From NCBI RefSeq assembly GCF_000699445.3, contig NC_067197.1, positions 9,120,152 to 9,184,151 on the forward strand: 64,000 nt of DNA, given 5' to 3'. The DNA is from Schistosoma haematobium (lineage: Eukaryota > Platyhelminthes > Trematoda > Strigeidida > Schistosomatidae). Positions 33,401-48,000 of this stretch are shown here, in pieces. Positions within the stretch are counted from its first letter, which is position 1. Each line of letters starts with the position of its first letter. Below the pieces are notes generated by a model that saw nothing but the letters and a program-made list of their open reading frames with translations, did not search any database and was not told the DNA's origin. A program made the translations under genes and the position numbers.

Positions 33401-35989
33401 AAGAGTTATTTACGTCATATCTTGTTAATCACAAATCATATTTCATTACTTTCTTTTAAAAAGGTATGCGCATTGATTATTAGTATTAGGGTTGTGGAGA
33501 TTGTTGAACTTTCTCGAAATGACTATTCAACTTAGATCAGTTAGTGGACTCAATAAATTGATGAGTTTCAATAAAAATCTTTGTAAATCAGTAACTTAAG
33601 GAACAATCACGTACATGTATGGTATAAGACCTGTCACAATAACTTTTGTTATTTAAAGCTCGCTGTTTTCCTATTCTTCCCTCTAGTTGTAAATGACAAT
33701 ATATATTATGTAACAAGACAGGAATTAACCTTCGTTACACTACTTATTTCTAGATAGTATGCTCCAATCCTCCAACCAAAAAAATACTGGTTCCTAACTT
33801 ACTGAGTCCTATACAACATCCACCCATTCTAAAACGTTGACGAGTTTGCAGCTATGGTGCTTTCTTAATGCACATGTGTTATGCTTACACTGTTTACTAA
33901 AACAATTACTCTGTCCTTATAAGACCGATAACTATCACGGTGTATACTCTGATAACAACGCTGTACTCTGAACTGCTATCAATACTGATCATTGATTTTA
34001 GAATATATTTCACACTATTAACATCTTTGTGGCAAATCTTGCATGAAAACAATTTATGAATCTCGTCTTTTCATTGAATGTGGACATATTATCTTAAAAT
34101 ATTGCATTTCTTTTTTAATCAATTCCATCGGGCATGCAAATTACATGTACAGAATATATATTATTATAATAACAGTTTGAAGATTCAGATCTAGACAGGA
34201 ATAAGAATAGACAGAGTTCAGTTATTGACTGACTGAAAATTTTACTGCTTAAAAACTATAACTGTTGAAATTGATTGAACTGTAAGTTTGTAATATGCAT
34301 CTTTTTTGACCCAACCAAATAATTCGACGGTATATGAATGATAAATGATTAAGAGACTATGCTCCACTCGGATAAAATAAAATCTCGTTTGTAGATAATA
34401 TATGTAGAATCGAGAATACCTGACGTTCAACGTATAATAAAAAAAGATTGTTAAAGTAGAATCCATGGATTGTAGCTAATAGTCAAATTCAGGACACGCG
34501 TTTCTACCGATCTGAGATACGTCAGCTGGACAAACTTGGACTCTAGTGATGATAATCACACAAACTTGAAATAAGCATTTTTTCAAATGCAAAAGTAGTA
34601 ACTACTGAATTATTATTCTGAGATAGCCACAAGTTTGTTCAACGGGTATGATATTTATAGTAACCTTCTTATTAAACGTATTACTAAGTTCCAGTCTCAG
34701 TGCAAGAATCAACACTAGGGTGGATGTTCCATTTGTTCTATAAAGCTTGTAACAAAATCTCTAGATCAAGGCAATTCAAACTGGATGTATATGAGACAAC
34801 AAAGATTGACTAAAATCCAGTCCCGAAATACCATAACGGGATAACTCAAATCCTTATTAACAATTACATCAATAAACTGACCTTTGTAATCTTCAACATT
34901 TATTAACTGTACATCATATCTAAAGCCTGGATTTGCCAGACAATATTGTACTTCATTCAATGTATGCGGTAAATCAGTTAATCGATCATATCGCCAACTA
35001 TACAAATGTGAAAGTGATGGTCTAGCTCGACCTTGTGCATCTAATTGTACAGTTGGTACACCAAGTTTCACTAAACGTGCAAATAATGATTGACCCATAT
35101 TCGAATAATTATTAAATGCTTGATTTTTAACAACTGGTGGTAATTGATGATGGTCACCAATCATAATCCAACGTTTTAATCGATTTCTACCGGATATATC
35201 AGGATTTTGTAAAAGTAGTGGAATAAATGTTTCAATTTCTAATATCTGTGCTGCTTCTTCCATTAAAATTGTATCATATGTAAATCCTAGTTGAACTAAA
35301 TCTCTTCGACGTAATGCAGCATGTGTACATGTCATTGCAATAATTTTTGCTTCTTGGATTAAAAGATAATTGGCACGTTCTGTTCCGGTACGCATTAATT
35401 CAAAAGCACGAAATTCATCTAGTTGAGTAAATATAGAATGAAGATAACGAAAATAGGCATGTGCTAAAGCAACATCTTCCAAGAGGTTTTGACCCTACCA
35501 GAAAAAAAAGAACATAAAATCAATCAAATAGTTATTCAAACACAGCTATTTTGTTTAAAGCATGAGATGTCTAAAGAAAATTTAATAAATATCTCTTCAT
35601 CAAGATTAGTAAGGAAAAACTAAAGACAGCAAGTTAGATGTATTCTGCAGTTAATGAAACACCAATTTTTAACAATCTCAACTTTAAAGATGATAATTTG
35701 GCAGAGACAATCAACGGAAGGCTTAATACTGAATAAGCTAAAACCTAACTTGCAACCAAACTATTAGTACTATATAAAACATGTTTATTAACTCAATTAA
35801 ATGTTGACAAGTATATATGTAGGTACCTAGCAAAGAAACTGGTCAAACAGAACGGAGAGTTTACCCCAAACTTTTTGAACATGTTCCAAAAAGCCTTCAA
35901 TCAAGAGGGAGAAATACTTTGAATTTGCTCAAGTTATTGCTACCAGGCGCTAGAAACCCGACGTAAGTGTCCGAAATATTGAATAAAGC

Positions 35990-36049
<60 letters not shown>

Positions 36050-39000
36050 AACTGTTGCCAACCTTTTTCTGATATGGTAGAATGAACATTTCATTGACTT
36101 ATTTAGTTTTTTAAATTATTTTCATGAATTCATTATTATACCATCATTTTAGACTCGCTTCTAGTTTAACGGTTCTAACTGTCCAACCAAATGAGCTTTG
36201 TATATTTTATTCTCACCTATCGTTAAAGTATACTCAATACGTACCCACTTGTTTCTAATCCTTCGGTTTACTTTGGTTACCAATGTTGTAGGATGTTCAC
36301 TTACATTTGATACACATATTGATATCATGAACCGATCAATGTTAGGTCACCATTGAAAACCTGGAAGCACTGAATGGCCGTTCCATTCTAGTACGGGACA
36401 GATCAGCAGTGCGCACCCACGATCCTGCACTCGGGACTCGAGCCCAGGACCTTCGGTCTCGCGCGAACATTTAACATCTACACCATTGAGCCGTCATCCA
36501 ATGATGTTAATGTCTAATTTTAACCAATCTACGAAATTGTGTGACCATTTTCCATTGTCGTTTGTGGGTAACTGCCTCACACCCGACATGGTTAAACTCC
36601 ATTGGTCACGTCTCAACGGAGCTCCGAGAATTACCTCTTGAAGCTAATCACTAGTGAGCACATGATGGTCACGAAATTTCGTGAATTGGTTGGAGTGCGA
36701 CATTTCATCTTCGATAAAATTGCCATCACACATGTTCTTAGCCTAGTAAGTGCGAGAAAAATGTTTCGAAATATTTGATGAGAACAAAATTTTTGGCTGA
36801 ATGAAATACTAAGGGCTTTTATATGATAAAGTGCTTAGTGTTATTATAAAGGAAGTTTAGACTCACACAACTAAATTATTGATGTAAACCTCCGAATGGT
36901 TTAAGATTAAAGATTAGATCATTGGCTAGATGAATAGGTTTTTCATCTAACGAAATAACATGTTTATATACAAAATATCAAACACAAGTATAAACAAAAT
37001 TGGAGGTCATTTAACAGATAAACTATTGGAGGGATATCGACAACTATATGTCGTTTTCACCATACAATAGACAGCACACCTAACTATTATATTTAATTCT
37101 TACTCCGTCATATCAACCAAGTAAAATACAGGTCCAGTTTGTTTGTTTTTAAATAAGGATAAAAAATAGTTAACTAACCGGAAACAATTGACTCATTACT
37201 TCATTGGATGGAGTTTTTTGACCAGTGAAAAATTCTGTAAACGGAAAACTATTTCGAATTAAATTCGGATCATAAATCATAACATCTTTTTCTGTGTTCT
37301 CTTCTGTCATTGATTGATTTCTTTGATTTGTATTGCTCATTAAATGGTGTGATGTATCACTTGCAGCTATCTTACTAATAAAATCTTCCCAACGTGATAA
37401 AACTTCTTGAATATAAAAATATTGAGCAGTTTCACAAGTTTGTAAATGGAAACTATTCGTTGAATCAGATAAATCGGAATCAGGCAGGTGATCGGTAGAT
37501 AATTGTGGAATAGCTGATGATGGATTTAATGTTTTCGCTAAACGTGTCACCTTGATTTAAACAGTTTAGATAAATCATGGAAGAAGTTCGTGGAGTGAGA
37601 TGACGGGAAGGAGAAAACAATTGTAATTAAAATGAAAATCTTGCTGAAAAAACACGACGAGGCTATAATATATAGACGAACTAATCAGATATAAGATAAC
37701 AGACCTTGAACTTTGGTGCGAAATTCATTCATCCATTTGGCTAAGTAGCGTCTTTGTATTTTAGCTGATTTCAGTATGTGATCAAAACTCTAAATCTAGT
37801 TCCTAAACCTAACTATCAACTGTAAATCATAATTTAAATTCCTCACACTGCTTCATAACCATTATTTTGCCCTAGTGAGTGGATGGACATTCTCTTAGGG
37901 TCACCTTAGCATCGCTCAATGGTCGTCCATAAGTTATAGTTTCATCAAAAACGCTTTAGAAAATGAGAATATCAATAAAAAAAAATAATGCAAACAGAGA
38001 ATTTATCGACATTAGGGTAGATATCTAAACATTTTATAGCTGAATTCTACTTCAGACTTCAATGATGAAGAATGAATAACACATGATGTTTTGGAAGTTT
38101 CTAAGTATTTTGATTACAGTTTCATATGTCGATTAATTTATTTACTTTTTTTATCATTTAGGTAGTTAATTATGGTATTTTGATGGACCTAACAGACCAG
38201 TAAATTGACAACAGCCTAAATAAATGATTCAAATATGAAACAATAACTAAATTCTATTAATTATTAACAAAAGAATGAGTTGCAATTTCAAACTATTTGC
38301 ATGTAGAGTATTCACTTTTTCAGATTAATTCATATTCATGAAAAGATGTTTTCATGCATTAAATTCAGTAAGTCAAAATTCACAGATGCGAATCTAGAGT
38401 TATCATTATAGGCAAAGCAATTACTGATCAAAACACACTGATGAAAAACCGTACTCAGTTACATGCATCCTGCTGACTATGTGACATTGTTACCATTGAT
38501 TATATTGTGGAATTCAACGCTAGTTTCAAAATTTAATGATATATGCTAGTATTTTAATTAAGAACATTGAGTGACTTTGTATGTGTAAACCGCTTGAATC
38601 AGTATTTGCATTGATGCCACGCACTGACAAACAAGTTTTCACACTGTGGTGTGCTACTTATATTGACAGAAGTAGTATATGATGTTAGTCGTAAACAGAA
38701 TTTCTGACAGCAGAGAGACAAGAGGATTGAACAGTAAAGAATGGAAACAGAATGCAATTTGTATGAAAATGCAAGAACAATGAAGTCTGAGTTACTATGA
38801 GACAATTGATGGACATTTTGCAAATTAAGTATTTACTATTTGATTGTTAGATTTTACTAACAAGTCCTGTAATTTTGTGTCAAATACATTCGATTGTCCC
38901 CACACGTGTTCTGTTCACTACAACACCAGTAATCTGACTTTTCTTCAATGTTATCATTAAATCTTGAATAATTTGTGATTACTAACTTCTTGATGATTAA

Positions 39001-42000
39001 TTACAAGTTCATGTGTACGTCCTTGAGTTTTACATCAGAGTTAGCGAGATACTATTCGACTGTTCTAAACGAAGTAATCAAAGCAGTGAAATTCGAATCA
39101 TCAAACTATAAGCTGGTAAAATCATGGTTCACTGATGGCCTTGAGCAGCCAATCAGGGGAAACATAGCCGATGTTTATTATTCGCGTGGATGTAAAAGGT
39201 CACTGTGAATAGCTTATACTGGATATGTTTTTGATAAGATTTGAGATGGATCACTCAGCGATTGTCATTATATTTTACAGTATTAACAATGGTGATGTAC
39301 TTTCGATTTTCACATAATGTAGATTTATGCACAGATATTGTATGTACTTAAAATTATGATAAACTCACTTCTTGTAAAAGATGTATACGTTTAGCTAAAA
39401 TATAATCAACTCGACCATAACGTGAAAAGTCTTTATCAGTGTCTAAACCTTCTTCTCCATGACCCAAACGTAAAAGATGACGTTCATCAACATCTAAAGC
39501 GATAATTTTCTCGAATAATTGATTTAATGCTTGATTTGAATGAGTTACAATAAGAATGCTAGTTTTATTTTGGACAATCAACAGAACACAAAAAAAAACG
39601 GTATGAAGATAGGAAATAATCAAAATATACAGTTAAGATTATAGAAAGAAGTTAACCATGAAACGTATACAAACAATTATCAAACATAAAAAGAATTTAT
39701 AGACCTAGGTTTCGTTATTTTTGCTGACATTTAATTGTTTGAAATTATACTACTTAGCACTGAAGTTATAGTTACTGGTGTTGAGCTACATAGACTACGA
39801 CAACTCTGAATTTTGAGTTACATTCATGAGTACAGAGCTGAATGAAACAAATTGGAGCGTTTGACTAATAACTAAGAAGTTAAGCCTATGGGTTTGCTAA
39901 TGTAATTAATAGCAATCTGTTACGATTGAAGACTAAAGGAAAGGATAGTGTTCTCACATTTCAGTGGGCGATTATTGTTTAAGCATCGTTTGTGAGAATG
40001 GTATATGTTACTTTTGAGAAATTCTTAAATGAAAAAGATTACGTACAGTAGTACTTACCGTTGATTAGGGTAATTATGATATAAATTATGAATAATTTGT
40101 ACAGCTACATCTGTTTTCCCAGTACCAGGCGGACCGACTACCAAAGTTAGACCACATTGCATACCAGATCGAATAGCTTCTACTTGTGCTGGTGTGAATG
40201 GGACTTTGTTGCCAAGTTTAGAATTCATGGATGAGAGGCCATTAGGTAGATGACCTCCAGCCTGAGCAAGTAAACTCCAAGGCGGCTGTAAAGGTGGATC
40301 GTAAGCTTCAGCAATCAAAGTTGGTTTTTCATCATTTCCAGACTGATTGTTAGAAGTATCTACATTAGCGCTACTAGTTGAATGCTTCTGAATAATCATA
40401 TCTGATGGGATCATTGCTTCGACTTTTGCAGTTGGATCATTTTCTAATTTTGGAAAAATAAGACGATAAGGTGGTCCAGGTAGATGATCTGTGGGATCTT
40501 TGAAAAAAAAAGAAAAAAAAACGGTTTGTAGTTTTTTTAATCAAAAAAGTGGATATTGATATATTTTCACGTAACCACTGCTGAAATTATAGTTTAGTAG
40601 CGGAGTTACAGGTTAGCGCTTCACATACATTTGTCTGGACTGATGGGTATGTATCAATAACTCACATTTTAATGGTACGACTTAACGCCAAGTAAATACA
40701 ATTGCATTTAATAACTTAAAAAGCAGGGCTGAAAAAATGTAAAAATGTTTCTTGAACTATAAGTTGACCGCAGATGAAAATATATCTGAAGGCGTTCATC
40801 TGATCTATGATATATTAACTTACTTACGCCTGTTACTCCTAATGCAGCATTGGCCGTCGACCAGCATTCTCCAACCCACTCTGTCCTGTGCCTTCTTTTC
40901 TAGTTCCATCCAATTCTTGTTCATTTTTCTTATGTCTATTTCCATTTCCCGGCGTAATGTGTTCTTTGGTCTTCCTCTTTTCCTTTGGCCTTGAGGGTTC
41001 AATGTGAGGGCTTGCCTTGTGACGCAGTTGGGTGCTTTCCCTCAATGTGTGTCTTATCCACTTCCAGCGCTTCTTCCTGATTTCTTCTCCCGTTGGGATC
41101 TGGTTAGTTCTCTCTCACAGTAGGTTGTTGCTGATAATGTCTGGCCAACGGATCAGAAGTATTTTGCTTAGACAGCTGTTAATAAACAATTGTATCTTCT
41201 GGATGATGACTTTCGTAGATCTCCAGGTATCTGCCCCAAACAGTAGAACTGTCTTGACATTTATATTGAAAATCTTGACATTGGTGTTGGTTGACAGACA
41301 GTTGTTTCGAGTTCCAGATGTTCCTCAGTTGTAAATATGCTGCTCTTGCTTTGCTGATCCGCGCCTTCACATCTGCATCAGACCCACTCTGTTCATCAAT
41401 GATACTGCCCAGATATGTAAACGTTTTCACATCTTCCAAATCGTCTCCGTCAATTGTGATTGGATTGTTGCATGCTGTGTTGTGTCGGAAAATCTTGCTT
41501 TTCCCTTTGTGTATGTTGAGACCTACTGCTGCTGCTACACTGGTCGTTTTCTCCTGCATTAGATGTTGCGTTTGGGATAGATGGGCCAGATCATCTGAGA
41601 AGTTTAGATCGTCCAGCTGCATCCTAGATGTCTACTGTATCACGCGTTTCCCTTCAGATGTTGACGTCTTCATGATCCAGTCGATCACCAGGAGAAAAAG
41701 AAAGGGTGAGAGTGAGCAACCTTGTCTGACACCGGTCTTTACTTCGAGCGACTTTGTCAACTGTCATCCATGCATGATTTTGCAGTTTAATCCATCATAG
41801 GAATTCCGTATGATATTGACTATCTACTCAGGTACGCCGTAGTGTCGAATAAGCCTCCCTAGTGTTGTCCTGTCCACGCTATCACATGCTTTTTCGTAGT
41901 CAATGAAGTTGATGTAGAGTGATGAATTCAATTGATTCAATTGATTGTTCCACAATGATCCGTAGTGTTGCACTTTGGTTCGTACACAATCGATCCTTAT

Positions 42001-45000
42001 GGAATGCAGCCTGTTGGTCACGAAGTTGGGCGTCCACTGAGTCCTTCATCCTGTTTAACAACACCCTGTTGAAGACTTTTCCCGGTATTCAGAGAAGAGT
42101 GATGGCCCTGTAGTTATCACAGTTGCTGAGATCGTCTTTCTTTGGTATTTTGATCAGAAGTCCTTCCTTCCAGTCTGTTGGTACTTGTTCTTCATATCAA
42201 ATCTTGCTGGAGAGAATGGGGAGTATCCTTGCAGTTGCCGCCACGTCTGCTTTCACTGTCTCTGCTGGAATGTTGTCTGGTCTTGCGGCTTTGCCACTCT
42301 TGATTTGTCTGACGGCCATGCCAATCTCTTCAATTGTTGGTGGGTCAACATCAATTGGGAGGTCCGTGGGTGCTGCTTCGATGTTGGGTGGGTTCGGTGG
42401 AGCTGGTCGATTCAAGAGTTCTTTGAAGTGTCCTACCCACCTGTTTCGTTGCTCTTCAATGTTGGTGATTACCTCGCCTTCCTTGTTTTTCACTGGTCGT
42501 TCTGGTTTACGTCGATTTTCAGCGAGTTTCTTTGTCGTGTCATACAATTGTCTCATGTTCCCTTCTCTTGCAGCCTTTTCCGCTGTCATTGCTAAATCTT
42601 CCACAAATTTGTGTTTTGATGCTCCTCTCCACTTCCTTGTTTACTTCTGTGTATTTAGCTTGTGCTTGGCTTTCTCTGCTCTTGTTCGGCTGGTATTGAT
42701 TGATGCATTCTAGTTCTTCCTTTGTTGAATCTTGTCCAGTGTATCGACAGTGATCCATTCCTTGTGATGGTGCTTCTTGTGAACCAGAACCTCATGACAT
42801 GTTGAAGTGATTATCTCATTTATCCCTTTCCGATTTCTCTACATAGTAGTTCCTTGTCCATTGAGTAGATCATGAAATGTCTGGAACCTATTGCTGACAA
42901 CAATTTTTGATTTGTTGAGTTTTTCAGTATTCCGAAGAAAAGGCGTATTGAACTTTTGTGATATTGTCTGCCTCGTTGTCCAATGCTTTTTGAGTTTCAA
43001 TTTCATCTTGGCAACCAGCATTTGATGATCTGAGGCTATATCAGCTCCTCTCTTGGTTCTCACATCCTCCATCGTCCTCCTGAACTTTTGTTAGTTCAGA
43101 TATGGTTGAACTGGTTTTGCGTGGTGTGGTTCGGTGAAGTCCATGTGGTTTTGCGAATGCGTTTATGTGGGAATATGGTGCCGCCTATGAACAGTTTATT
43201 GAAGGCACATAGGTTTGCAAATCTGTCACCATCTTCGTTCCTTTCTCCCAGTCCGTGTCGTCCCATGATGTCTTCATATCCGGTGTTGTCCGTTCCAACC
43301 TTGGCGTTGAAATCTCCCATCAGAATGGTCATGTTCTTTATTGGACATTTCTCGATGATTGACTGCAGCCTATTGTAGAATTGATCTTTAGTGTCTTCAT
43401 TGTAGTCGTTGGTAGGCGCATAGCATTGGATGATGTTCATTGAAATGCCCTCTTTCTTTGTTTTAAACGAGGCTTTGATGATCCTTGGTCCATGAGATTC
43501 CCATCCTATAAGTGCATTTTGTGCTTGTTTGGACAGCATCAATGCAACTCCTTGTGTATGTGGAGCATTTTCTTTTTCATGGCCGGAGTATAACAGAAGC
43601 TCATCTGAAGCTAGTCGTTGTTGTCCAACTTTCGTCCAATGTGTTTCACTGATCCCAAGCACCTCTAGGTTGTATCTCCTCATTTCTGTAGCAAGTTTGA
43701 AGACTCTCCCGGTGTCCCACATTGTACGAGTATTCCACGTACCTAAATAAATGGTCGCTCTGGTTGTCAGAAGAGGCATCGGCCTCGTGACTTCCGAAGA
43801 AAATCGGCTTCCACTATGAGGCGGCATAATTCTTCTAAATGAAGACCTTCTGATTCCCAGGGCAGAGTTTACATGGTTTGAATAATTTTTTCTGGCTAGA
43901 GTTTTTTAGCGAATTAGTTCTCTACGGGATGGGGTTGCTAACATCATAACTAACCCACCTCCTTTATCCGGGCTTGGGACTGGCAGTAGCCCCTGGAGGG
44001 ACTCCAGAAAACAATGACAATAAAATAACGAACTAAACACAAAAATCAAGTTTGAAAGACAACAAAATCGTTTCGTGATTAATAACTGCAATGTGGGACA
44101 GGAATATTAAGACCAATTTCAAGAAAATAAATGTATCATGTTATATCAATGCAATTCTTTTAAGATGCACACATGGCGACAGAGACTGGTGATAAACTGC
44201 AATCATGAATATTAACAACGGAGAATTAGAAACCCTCCCTTATAATGATTTTGGTTCAAACTAATAAAGAATCATAAGAAATGCAAATTGTACAACGAAA
44301 TCAATCTGAACATGTGTAAGAAGATAAATAATGAGAACAACTAGACAACTGTAACTACAACTTCTAATCACAGGCTTTAATGATTATTAATAAGACACCT
44401 TATTATCACTAGCTTACTTACTCAGTAGGGCACAACAATGAAGCAGATTTCAGGATTTTATATGAAACGACGTCCATAATAATTATTTTGATGGACGTAT
44501 GTTTTTTAAGCTATTGTGTTTCTTATAACGCAAAATACTAGTACCGTCGATCCAAATGGTTGATATGATCCTTCACTGGACACTAGATATTTAATAATTC
44601 GAACAGTAAGACTAACTACTAGACCATTGAGCTCAATATGTAATGACACTCGGTCGTATGATATACTCGATCAACAATCAAAAACCAGATTATAAAAGAA
44701 GAGTTTAATAACAAACAATACAAAGGAGTCGACAAATGAAGTCACAGTAACATAAGTGAAATCAATTAACGATGTAAGACCATCTTTTATAATTCGGATG
44801 TCTGTCTTCGCTCATCGACCAATCACGATCTAACAGACATATTAACTGAGTCGACTAAAAAAACAATCAACTTCGAGGAAATTATACGCTAATCGTGTGT
44901 GAAGCTCGAGTGAATCATTTCTACAGAAAGTTTGTGCTGATTATTATTATTATCGCCCTTAAATGCCGAGGGTAGGGAGAGACCGCTCCCCCTCTCGAAA

Positions 45001-48000
45001 TGCTCTCACACGGCCACGCGTATACAGCCACTGCCAGAGAAGTCCTACTCACTCCCTTCTCGTGGCGGGGGTGTTGTTTACGAAATTAAGAGGACGAAAC
45101 GTAAATGACTGGCGCTTTAACTGGGTTGGTGGATATGGAGAAACCACCAAGGGAAGTTGGAAAACCCTGATTCCAAACCAACGGTGAACATGGGCTACAA
45201 GATACTGAGGGGACAAATGGCATATGAACCAACTATTGGTCACCGGTCACCATGGGACTGCATCTCCTGACGTTGCTCCACTGCCTTGTGGATCAGACCT
45301 TCAGGTCAAAAGCTCTGGATGTGATCCTCTAAGGGAACCACCTGCTTCGGTCCGGGCACCCGGGCAGTATTACAGCCCACACACAAATCAAGTGACTTGT
45401 GTGGCGCATATGTATCCGGTGCCCATTTGCACCAATATTTATGTAGGCATCATTATCAAGGTTTGATCTGATAATTTCGAACAAATTAAGCATTGGGTAG
45501 ATTGTTATAAATTAACTAATATATTTGTAATATCCCAATGAGTAGAAAAATTAGATTTTCTGACGTTTTGTGACTCAGTGTATGCTACTTCTTCAGAGAA
45601 TAAATAACCAATTCGGTTATTACAAATTTATTATTTTTTTACAACAATATTTATGCATTCAAATAAATAATAAATAAAAATTATACTACGAACACATTAA
45701 TATTGAGGTTGCTCATAAAGACGATGAAAGCTTCGTGATTAAATAAATTAGCTCAGAGAACGTAACTCCATCGAAATCATCCTTTCGAACTACATATCTT
45801 TAACTTATGATAATTATGTTGGCCAGAAAGACAATATGAGCCTCACAATTAAACCAACCAGTTAAGGGAATGCAACATGTTCAAGATTTTCCCTCTTTTT
45901 GAACTACAGGTAATCATCTTCAGTACCACCACCTCATTATTTGACATCAGGTGAAATTTCTCAGTTAATTGCCCCTAAATGCCCTGGTACGGCCGAAATT
46001 GGGGAGAGTCCGCTCTCGCTCTCGAAATGCTCTCACACGGCCACGCGTATACAGCCTCTGCCAGGTAAGTCCTACTCACTGCCTTCTCGCACCAGGGGTG
46101 TTGTTTACGAAATTGAGAGGACGAAAAGCGAATGTCCGGCGCTCTAACCGGATTCCAAACCGATGGTGCACATGGGCTCCAGTATCCTGTTGGAACAAAT
46201 GGCCTATGAACCAATCGTTGGTTACCGGCTTCCATGGGACTGCATCTCCTTACGATGCTCCACTGCCTTGTGGATCAGACCTTCAGGTCGAAGGCTCGGG
46301 TGTGGCCCCCTAAGAAAACCACCCGCTTCGGTTTGGGCACCCGGGCAGTATCACAGCCCTCACACATATCGAATGATATTTGTGTGGCGCATATGTATTT
46401 GGTGCCTCTTTGTACCATTATCTATGTGTTAAAATAAAATAAAAATAAATCTCAGTTAATCAAGTCTGAAAAGTAGTTTCTTAAGAAGTAATTCAGTAGT
46501 ATTGAAAAGTGGTAGATATACGTGTAAAATTACAATGGACATTGTTCTATCTTATCATCAGGAGTAAACCTGAGAAAAATTATCAATAAAAATTACCAGT
46601 TATATCTGACATTTCAGTCTGACAACTAGACTTCCATTTACGACTTTGACGTTTGTCTGTAAACTGTACATTATACTGAGATAATGAGTGTTTTAAATGT
46701 TCTGGTGATAAAAATGTATCCAGCCAATTTTGTCGCGGTTCATATACATCTGAACGATGTGTATAATGTGCAGCGGCAGGATCAAGATAACCCATCAATA
46801 AATCTAATAACCATTCAGGGACAACGGATCGAATATTCATAAGATCCCTTGGGTAGGCATAATTTATAGGGAAAACAAATGTATAAAAATATTATCAACA
46901 TAATATATACAAAAAGGAGCATATGATAAGGAAGAATAATGATAACTTTTAATTAAGACTAAAATGATACAATATAATTGGCCTTAAACAAGATAATGTT
47001 TATCTTTCTCAATATAAATTTGTTTTTTTTTTGCTCACGCTTATGCCAATTCTATTTCTGTATTGTTAACTGGACTGAGCTACTCGGATATCATTTAGCA
47101 TTCCGACTATGAAACTGAAAAACATGAATTAGAAACACCAATCAGCAATAATTAAAGTAGGGTCAAGGAAGATTGTGAGTTAGTTCAAGTGGATATTCTG
47201 TAATAGGACAAGATAAAATTAACGAGATGAATAGAAGAATCGTAATACAGTAGTAGCAATGAAAATATAAGAATGATTGAACACTGAGAGTATAGTTCTA
47301 AAAAAGCAGAGCGTAAAGGAATGTATAAAATAGTGGAGCTTAAGATTTACAGTAAGATAAAGAGTTAATGAATCGAAGACACCTATGGTCAACGAATATA
47401 TCCCAAGTTCATGTTTTACAGTCATAAAGAGATACAAAGTAGGCAGCTGTACGATGTACTTGCACTTTGGTTTACAGAAGAACATCTCGCCTTCTCCACA
47501 AATAACGCTAGTATGAAATTTTTAATTATCATATGAAAAGTATCATTTCTCTATAAATTGCAAATACACTTTGTTGATGAATGCTAACAAACATGAAATC
47601 TGAACCGATAATTTCCTACTATTTCCTTTGAATTATATGCAACATTATGGTAGAATTCCATATAACTAAAATGTTTGAACTGTCATTACAAGATCTGGTT
47701 GATACTCATTAAATAAACAATCTATTTTCCTTCGAAAAATGACATGATCGAACGTGTCAGTTTATAACTTAAGCACACAATAAATATGTCTCATACTGAA
47801 ATATATAAATATACTATTTTTATCCTGTTTAGTCAGGTTAAATGTTGAGCGGTGGCTTAATATGTTAAGATGTTTGATTTACAGATACTACGTCAGGATT
47901 TGAACCCCGTTTCAACTAATTTGGTTTGTGTAACTGGATAGTGTTCTTAGCCCTCATAATTAGAACGTCGATCAAGATCCAGTGCATGAATCTGTATCTG

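Noticed and set aside
35897..36094. Open frame with a long poly-leucine run
   Set aside because: It is a translation of the (AAT)n microsatellite on the - strand.
38975..39208. 77-codon open frame on the + strand in AQR intron 11
   Set aside because: The residue mix is plausible, but it has no recognisable motif, repeat match or splice partner.
42123..42713. Long + strand open frame opposite the RTE family B element
   Set aside because: It is the antisense shadow of the degraded reverse-transcriptase ORF on the - strand.
45085..45105. AGAGGACGAAACG in the 480-bp retroposon, resembling a hammerhead GAAA box
   Set aside because: No CUGANGA partner is present in any of the copies, so the resemblance is a coincidence of short words.
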